In this document: piece after piece, positions 12,931-17,608 of the stretch
Numbering within the stretch: the first letter of the stretch is position 1
Layout of the letters: the number at the start of each line of letters is the position of its first letter
Notes under the pieces: generated by a model
Database searches by the model: none
What the model saw: only the letters and a program-made list of their open reading frames with translations
Told to the model about the DNA's origin: nothing
Source: an uncultured Bacteroides sp.
Lineage (GTDB): Bacteria > Bacteroidota > Bacteroidia > Bacteroidales > Bacteroidaceae
Assembly (NCBI GenBank): GCA_902472795.1
Contig: CABROZ010000042.1
Coordinates: 1-17,608 of the forward strand
Length of the DNA stretch: 17,608 nt
Direction of reading: 5' to 3'
Made by a program: the position numbers and the translations under genes

Positions 12931-15900
12931 TTATTTCAGTTTTTCCAGTCGTTCTTCAATCATGGTCTCTATGTCGTCGTCGGCCTGATAGTTCTGTTGC
13001 AGGCTGAGCAGGTATTGGCGTGCATCTACTTTCTTGTCCAAGGCTACATAGACGTCGGACAACAGGATGAAGCTGCGTGCCAGCCAGTAGGCATGAGGAG
13101 TGCTCTGGTCAATGAAGTTCAGGATCTCTTTTTCTGCTTTGGCATATTCGCCTTGGTCGTAGAGTTGCTGTGCCAGCAGGTATTTGGCTTCGGCACCGTA
13201 GAGGGTACGGGTGTCTTTGGCCAGCACCTTCAGGTCGGTCATGGCTTTTTGCGTGGCTTTCTGGTTCAGGTAAGCCTTGGCGCGGAAGTACAGGGCTTCG
13301 TTGTGCAGTTCGGGCGAAAGTTTAGCTTCGCCCAGCAGGGTCGTAGCGGCATGGATAACTTCGGTGTCGTCCTTCAGCAGGGCGGCACAACGCAGTATGC
13401 CGGTTGTTCCCAACTGCCGGCGTTCGGCTGTCGAGGCTTTGGCCTGCAACTGCTTGTAGTCGGCCATGGCCAGGTCGTATTGCTGGCGGTTGAACAGAAT
13501 TTCGCTGTGCATCAGCAAGGCTTCTTCGGAGTAGGGGTTGTCGGGATATTCCAACAGCTTACCGGACTGTTCCAGTACGGTGTTGTCGTCCTGTTGCTTT
13601 TTGGCGATGACGCACAAGTAATAGCGTGCGTTGAGGCTGAAGGCTCCGCTCGGGAAGCTTTGCAGGTAGCGGCTGAAACTTTCCTTGGCAGAGGCGAGTT
13701 CTCCCTTCATATATACCTTTTCGGCCGCAATGTAGGTCAGCGAATCCTGTTCGCTGGGTTCGAAGCTGATGTTGCCGGGCAGTTGTGCGGCAAGGGCTGC
13801 GAATTCATCTACACGGTTGGCATCGACATAGATGGACTTCAGGTCGCGCATGGCCAGACGAGCTTCTTCGCTGCCGGGGTATTGGGTGACTACGTGCTTG
13901 TAGGCTTCGATGGCACGATTGTAGTCGTTGTTCTGGTAATAGAGCAATCCGATTTCGGCGGCAGCCTTGCGGCTGACGGGGCTTTCGGGGTATTTCTTCA
14001 GCAGTTCATCGAAAGTGGTGATAGCCTGGCTGCTGTTGCCTGTCTGCACGTAGGAGCGTCCTTTTTCGTAGAGGGCATTGACGGCATAGGGCGAACTGGG
14101 GTATTTGGCAGCCAACTGGTTCAGCAGCTGTACTTTGCCGGAGTAGTCTTTCTGCAATCCGGCTACTAATGCCAGCTGATAATAGGAGTAATCGCCCGAC
14201 GGCGTATTCAGGTTCTCGGCACGGGTGTAGTATTGGCGGGCTTCGTCGAAGTAACGGTTGTGCAGATAGGCGTCGCCGATGCGGTTGTAGGCGTCGGCCA
14301 GCAGGGCAGGGTTGTTGCCTTTTTGCAACTGGATGAACTTCTGGAAGTTGTTTTGTGCCGTACCGTAGTCTTTGCGGTGGAAGGCGATGTAGCCCAGATT
14401 GTAGTAGGCCAAGGCGAACATGTCTGTGTTTCGCTGGGTGGTAAGGGCTAAGTAGTCGTTGAAGTTTCGTGCGGCTTCCTGCATCCGGTTCAGACGGTAG
14501 TAAGACTCGCCTCGCCAGTAAAGGGCTTCGGCTTTGGTCTGTAGGTTGTACTGTCCTAAGCTGATGCTTTGGTTGAAGTAACCGATGGCTTGTTCGAACT
14601 GGGTATTGGTGAATGCCTGTGTGCCTAACTGGAACAGAATCTTCTGTTTGGCTTCCAGAATGGCCGTACCCGGACGGGTGATACGTTCGATGGACTTCAG
14701 GGCGGCATCGTAGCTACGGGTATTCATATAGACTTCTACCAGGTAGTTGCTTGCCTTGTCGGCGTAAACCGAGTTGGGAAAGTCGTTCAGGAACTTTTCG
14801 AAGGCAGTGACCGACTCGCCGAAAGCCGAGTACGAGGTTTCGTGTATGCAAAGGGCGTGGTTATAGGCAGCCTGCTCCTTTACGCTGAGGTCGGCATCGG
14901 AAGCGGCAGCCTGTTCGAAAGCCATGCGCGCCTTATTCTTGTCGTCCAGTTGCAGATAGGCCAGACCCATGTGCAGCCAGGCATTTTGGGCAAGAGCATC
15001 CTGTCCGTCGGCCACTTCGTTCAGCAGTTCGGGTACTCGGGTATAGACCTTGCTGTGGTAGCAGGCCATGCCTTGCATGTAGCGGGCGTCGCGTCGCAGG
15101 GGATGCGAGTTGCTTTCGCCGGCATACTGGTCAAAGGATTTCATGGCTTCCATGTATTTGCCAGTGTGGTACTCCGCTGTACCGAGTACACGGTACATTT
15201 CAGCTTCATCAGGCTGGCCGGAGTAGGCTGACAAATAGTTCTGTGCTACGATTTCGGCTTTGTCGAAGTTCTTCCTGATGAGGTAGATCTCGGCTATATA
15301 ATAAGGAACGAGCGATCCGTATTTCTGGTCGTCTTGCAAGGAAAGGAAACCTTTGAGAGCATCGTCGTACTGCTGCTGCGTATAGCGGATGTACGACAGG
15401 TAATAGGTACAGTCGGACGCATACTTTTCACTGACAGAGCGCAGTGTCTCAAACCAGGTAGCTGCCTCGCGGGTATTTCCCGTTTTCAGGTAGCTGACGG
15501 CAAGACGATAGGTCATGTCGTCGCGTTCGGCGTTGCCGAGCAGGTCGAGTTGCGAACCGTTGAACATGGCAAGTGCGGCATCGTAGTCACCTTTGAAAAA
15601 GTAGGTGGAGGCGATGAGTGCCTGCAGGCGGTTTGCATGTGGTGTGTCGGGGTGTTTCTCCATGAAGGCCTGCAGCAATTCCGTGCTTCGGGGGTTGCGC
15701 AGTTCGTATTCAGCGCATACAAGCATATATTCGGCTTCTAATTTTTCGGCAGTTTCGGGAAGTGGCTGTCCGTCCCGGTCGGTTTGCTGGATGAAAGCTT
15801 GCAGGGACGGGATGGCTGCCGAGTAGGCTTTCTGCTGAAACAAACTTTCTCCCTCCTGGTAAAGTCGTTGGGGGGAAGTGGTTTGCCCGTTGGTCTGAGC

Positions 15901-15963
15901 CGTGGCGAGCAGGGGTGCGCAGCAAAGGGCTGTGCAGAGTATCCGGGAGATTCTGTTCTTCAT
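12931..15963 (-). CDS. Large exported tetratricopeptide-repeat protein
   Basis: 1010 residues. A signal peptide (about 1-22, LLATAQ) without a convincing lipobox suggests export to the periplasm as a soluble or barrel-bound protein. Almost all the rest is helical repeats of about 34-38 residues with TPR-type spacing, e.g. LYQEGESLFQQKAYSAAIPS (34-53), AYYNLGYIAFHRKDYGTAQN (about 504-523) and AEIGLLYYQNNDYNRAIEAY (about 666-685). These resemble the TPRs of BamD/CpoB-type envelope proteins. TPR arrays bind other proteins or peptides. The direct downstream partner is the plugless barrel (7-bp gap), so an outer-membrane complex of the two is a reasonable inference. A -7 box lies 28 bp upstream. 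There is no catalytic domain. The exact family was not recognised. Confidence 0.88.
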   Translation of the reverse strand: MKNRISRILCTALCCAPLLATAQTNGQTTSPQRLYQEGESLFQQKAYSAAIPSLQAFIQQTDRDGQPLPETAEKLEAEYMLVCAEYELRNPRSTELLQAFMEKHPDTPHANRLQALIASTYFFKGDYDAALAMFNGSQLDLLGNAERDDMTYRLAVSYLKTGNTREAATWFETLRSVSEKYASDCTYYLSYIRYTQQQYDDALKGFLSLQDDQKYGSLVPYYIAEIYLIRKNFDKAEIVAQNYLSAYSGQPDEAEMYRVLGTAEYHTGKYMEAMKSFDQYAGESNSHPLRRDARYMQGMACYHSKVYTRVPELLNEVADGQDALAQNAWLHMGLAYLQLDDKNKARMAFEQAAASDADLSVKEQAAYNHALCIHETSYSAFGESVTAFEKFLNDFPNSVYADKASNYLVEVYMNTRSYDAALKSIERITRPGTAILEAKQKILFQLGTQAFTNTQFEQAIGYFNQSISLGQYNLQTKAEALYWRGESYYRLNRMQEAARNFNDYLALTTQRNTDMFALAYYNLGYIAFHRKDYGTAQNNFQKFIQLQKGNNPALLADAYNRIGDAYLHNRYFDEARQYYTRAENLNTPSGDYSYYQLALVAGLQKDYSGKVQLLNQLAAKYPSSPYAVNALYEKGRSYVQTGNSSQAITTFDELLKKYPESPVSRKAAAEIGLLYYQNNDYNRAIEAYKHVVTQYPGSEEARLAMRDLKSIYVDANRVDEFAALAAQLPGNISFEPSEQDSLTYIAAEKVYMKGELASAKESFSRYLQSFPSGAFSLNARYYLCVIAKKQQDDNTVLEQSGKLLEYPDNPYSEEALLMHSEILFNRQQYDLAMADYKQLQAKASTAERRQLGTTGILRCAALLKDDTEVIHAATTLLGEAKLSPELHNEALYFRAKAYLNQKATQKAMTDLKVLAKDTRTLYGAEAKYLLAQQLYDQGEYAKAEKEILNFIDQSTPHAYWLARSFILLSDVYVALDKKVDARQYLLSLQQNYQADDDIETMIEERLEKLK

Positions 15964-15990
15964 TTTCTATCGTTTAGAATGTGCATTTCA

Positions 15991-15998
15991 CAAAAATA
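15991..15998 (-). promoter_or_regulatory. Candidate -7 box of the TPR/barrel operon
   Basis: Minus-strand TATTTTTG matches TAnnTTTG, 28 bp before the TPR gene ATG at 15963. No matching -33 TTTG was found, so the operon may also receive read-through from the NUDIX gene 75 bp upstream. Confidence 0.55.
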
Positions 15999-16037
15999 CG
16001 CTTTTCGGGTTGATTTTGTTGAATCTGTTTGGCTTTT

Positions 16038-16577
16038 TTATAGATTCGCGCGGAGGTGGTGATTCTCTAAAAACTTTTGCAAGCCTTTGCGGATGGAAGT
16101 CAGACCGAATTCTTCTGTCCGAATATTTTTTATCGGAAGGAAAAAGGCATCGGCGGCATCATCCATGGCCTTGAAGTGAAGCAGGTCTTTCACGGTGCAG
16201 CGGAAAAACATATCCAACGTATGTACGGGAAATCCCGAATAGATATAAATGTTGGGTATCGAGAAGAGATATTCGGCACGGGTTACCTCCATACCGGTTT
16301 CTTCTTTTACTTCGCGGCAAACGCCTTCTTCGCCGGTTTCGAACATATCGACGAAACCGCCCGGAAGGTCAAGGGTACCTTTGGCCGGTTCTTTCCCGCG
16401 CCGGCAGACTAACAGTTCGTCCTGTTCGTTGACGATCAGTGCCACGGTGGCTGAAGATGGGTTGAAATAATAGACGAATCCGCAATCGGGGCATTGCTTG
16501 GATTTTGCGTTGTGCACCTCGAAGCGGGGTGAACCACACTTCGGGCAATATTGGAATTGTGATAAAGGATGTTCCAT
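16038..16577 (-). CDS. NUDIX hydrolase with N-terminal zinc ribbon
   Basis: 179 residues from the chosen start. NUDIX enzymes hydrolyse nucleoside diphosphates linked to another group, often to clean up or signal. An N-terminal zinc ribbon has four cysteines in two CPxCG-type knuckles (C11, C14, C29, C32). The Nudix box is complete: GGFVDMFE (73-80), then REVKEETGM (88-96), with the metal-binding glutamates E89, E92 and E93 present. The zinc ribbon next to a Nudix fold recalls NudC (NADH pyrophosphatase), but the NudC N-terminal domain and its SQPWPFPxS signature are missing, so the substrate is open. The frame extends upstream to an ATG at 16658. I prefer the ATG at 16577 because the -7 box at 16604-16611 lies between them and the extra residues look random. 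It is followed 74 bp later by the TPR operon. Confidence 0.92.
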   Translation of the reverse strand: MEHPLSQFQYCPKCGSPRFEVHNAKSKQCPDCGFVYYFNPSSATVALIVNEQDELLVCRRGKEPAKGTLDLPGGFVDMFETGEEGVCREVKEETGMEVTRAEYLFSIPNIYIYSGFPVHTLDMFFRCTVKDLLHFKAMDDAADAFFLPIKNIRTEEFGLTSIRKGLQKFLENHHLRANL

Positions 16578-16603
16578 GTTCCTGGTCTTTTTTGCTTTGA
16601 CGG

Positions 16604-16611
16604 CAAAGATA
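16604..16611 (-). promoter_or_regulatory. Candidate -7 box of the NUDIX gene
   Basis: Minus-strand TATCTTTG matches TAnnTTTG, 27 bp before the ATG at 16577, implying a leader of about 20 nt. No clean -33 element is seen. Confidence 0.55.
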
Positions 16612-16668
16612 ATGCAATTTGAAAGGATAAGTTTCAAGTGCAAACGATTTATTTTCATGTGATTTTGC

Positions 16669-16676
16669 TACATTTG
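16669..16676 (+). promoter_or_regulatory. Plus-strand -7 box pointing into the insertion sequence
   Basis: TACATTTG matches TAnnTTTG. It lies 32 bp before the left end of the IS. A possible ATG follows at 16697 (MQNLEA...), and the IS begins four codons later. No -33 TTTG at normal spacing. If real, it is the promoter of a gene now separated from its body by the IS. Confidence 0.35.
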
Positions 16677-16707
16677 TCAGTTGAATGGCTGTATAGATGC
16701 AGAATTT

Positions 16708-16729
16708 AGAAGCTGTTTTGATTTCATTC
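16708..16729 (+). repeat. Left terminal inverted repeat of the IS
   Basis: Begins AGAAGCTGTTTTGA and matches the reverse complement of 17587-17608 at 19 of 22 positions. The outer border could be 1-2 bases off. Confidence 0.8.
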
Positions 16730-17497
16730 GATAAATTTGTTAAGCATGATTTGGATGAATGCGATTTGTACCATGGCTTCCGCAGTTTCAGCGAGGAATT
16801 CATAATCGATGGTTAGCCTTCTGAAGTTTTCCAGCCATGAGAAAGAGCGTTCCACAATCCAGCGCTTAGGCAGAACTTGAAACTTGGTTGGACATTCGTC
16901 CGGCCTGAGCACGACATCCAATACCCATCCGAATTTCTTCTTGACCCAATCAGCCAACTTTCCCTTATAACCACCGTCTGCCAGGATTTTCACCAAGCGC
17001 GGGAATTTATAAGCAAGTTTCTCTATGACTTGCGGAGCGCCTTTGCTGTCATGCAGGTTGGCTTCATGGATTGCGACGGCTAACGGAAGACCAAGCGTAT
17101 CGACAATTATGTGCTCTTTCCGCCCCTTGATTTTCTTGTTCCCGTCTATACCGCGGTCAGAATCAACATGATGGGAAGTCTTCACACTTCTGGAATCCAT
17201 GATGCCAAGGCTGGGGCTTTCCTGACGCCCTGCCTGTTTACGGATGAAAGCGTGCAAGGTATCCATCACCTCTTCAAACACGCCTTCAAGCTTCCATTTA
17301 CGGAAATAGTAATAGACGGTTTGCCAAGGGGCGAAGTCAGAGGGAAGCATACGCCACTGGCAGCCGGTCTTGTTGATATAAAGGATTGCATTCATTATCT
17401 CTTTAAGAGAATGTTTTCGGTTCCTCGCTTGCGGTTCTAAAATATTTTTTATAACTTGCCACTGTTTTTCAGTCAGGTCGGTTGGATAGTGTGTCAT
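16724..17497 (-). CDS. IS5-family DDE transposase
   Basis: 257 residues, apparently intact. The N-terminal DUF4096-type part (DLTEKQWQVIKNIL at 7-20, GCQWRMLPSDFAPWQTVYYYFRKW at about 45-68) is typical of IS5-family transposases. The RNase H-fold catalytic part has the DDE triad: D101 in GIMDSRSVK, D174 in ILADGGYKG and E216 in RWIVERSFSWLENFRR. GIDGNKKIKGRKEHI at 117-130 is also characteristic. It cuts and joins the IS ends. The start at 17497 follows an AT-rich stretch with ATAAAG just upstream. A TATCTTTA sequence at 17519-17526 resembles a -7 box but is off consensus in its last base. There is no frameshift or internal stop, so the element may still be mobile. Confidence 0.96.
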   Translation of the reverse strand: MTHYPTDLTEKQWQVIKNILEPQARNRKHSLKEIMNAILYINKTGCQWRMLPSDFAPWQTVYYYFRKWKLEGVFEEVMDTLHAFIRKQAGRQESPSLGIMDSRSVKTSHHVDSDRGIDGNKKIKGRKEHIIVDTLGLPLAVAIHEANLHDSKGAPQVIEKLAYKFPRLVKILADGGYKGKLADWVKKKFGWVLDVVLRPDECPTKFQVLPKRWIVERSFSWLENFRRLTIDYEFLAETAEAMVQIAFIQIMLNKFIE

Positions 17498-17586
17498 AAC
17501 TTTATAGTTTGGTACCTTTAAAGATATAACATTTTTCCAATTGGCCTGCTGATTTCAAATTTTAAGGAGACTGTAACATTATTCTT
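17498..17586. other. IS leader between transposase start and right inverted repeat
   Basis: About 90 bp, AT-rich, holding the off-consensus -7 box on the minus strand and the small palindrome CCAATTGG (17537-17544). No gene seen. Confidence 0.6.
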
Positions 17587-17608
17587 GAATCAATTCAAAA
17601 CAGTTTCT
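17587..17608 (-). repeat. Right terminal inverted repeat of the IS
   Basis: Reads AGAAACTGTTTTGA from the outer end on the minus strand. It reaches the final base of the window. Confidence 0.8.

Larger units (their letters stand above)
16708..17608. mobile_element. IS5-family insertion sequence (about 0.9 kb)
   Basis: One transposase gene lies between imperfect terminal inverted repeats: left 16708-16729, right 17587-17608, matching at 19 of 22 positions and sharing CTGTTTTGA. The size (901 bp) fits small IS5-family elements. The left repeat overlaps the transposase stop codon. The right repeat ends on the last base of the window, so the true right border and any target duplication cannot be seen. 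Confidence 0.88.

Noticed and set aside
12667..14169. 500-codon plus-strand frame opposite the TPR and barrel genes
   Set aside because: It is the complement of two well-supported genes, and such long antisense frames arise from codon bias. It looks like strings of Val/Gly/Phe with no domain.
16578..16658. N-terminal extension of the NUDIX protein by 27 residues
   Set aside because: It spans the candidate promoter at 16604-16611 and adds a non-conserved-looking segment before the zinc ribbon.

Overview
The window looks like chromosomal DNA from a Bacteroides-type bacterium (order Bacteroidales). Several candidate promoters carry the Bacteroides -7 box TAnnTTTG, two of them with TTTG 19-20 nt upstream. 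Shine-Dalgarno sequences are weak, and the protein families fit: SecDF, an M3-family lipoprotein peptidase, paired rhomboids, a TPR protein with a plugless TonB-receptor-like barrel, and TopA with Toprim-type C-terminal repeats. The species cannot be fixed from sequence alone.

Layout, left to right. Positions 1-470 hold the 5' part of secDF (minus strand, cut by the window edge). Positions 584-5476 hold a compact minus-strand gene string, read rhomboid protease, second rhomboid protease (20-bp overlap), membrane-anchored endonuclease/exonuclease/phosphatase protein, then M3 metallopeptidase lipoprotein. It looks like one operon with a single promoter in the 5477-5686 divergent region. An HU-family DNA-binding gene (plus strand, near-perfect Bacteroides promoter) leaves the same region and is followed by a 3' region with a 23-bp RNA helix. 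argS (plus strand) has its own promoter. argS and topA converge on about 695 bp of non-coding DNA dense in inverted repeats, including a 200-bp element with terminal inverted repeats and a second family of short palindromic repeats next to topA. Upstream of topA, a two-gene minus-strand operon encodes a 1010-residue exported TPR protein and a 545-residue outer-membrane barrel. A zinc-ribbon NUDIX hydrolase follows. The right end is an IS5-family insertion sequence whose far terminal repeat ends on the last base of the window.

Most of the window is core housekeeping: protein export, arginyl-tRNA charging, topology and nucleoid structure, and nucleotide clean-up. The least understood parts are the rhomboid/EEP/M3 operon, the TPR-barrel operon, the structured region behind the HU gene, the palindrome at the rhomboid promoter and the repeat-rich convergent spacer. 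The IS also appears to have landed just behind a plus-strand promoter and possible start codon, so it may interrupt a gene outside the window. I saw no CRISPR array, tRNA, rRNA, phage genes or recognised defence system.
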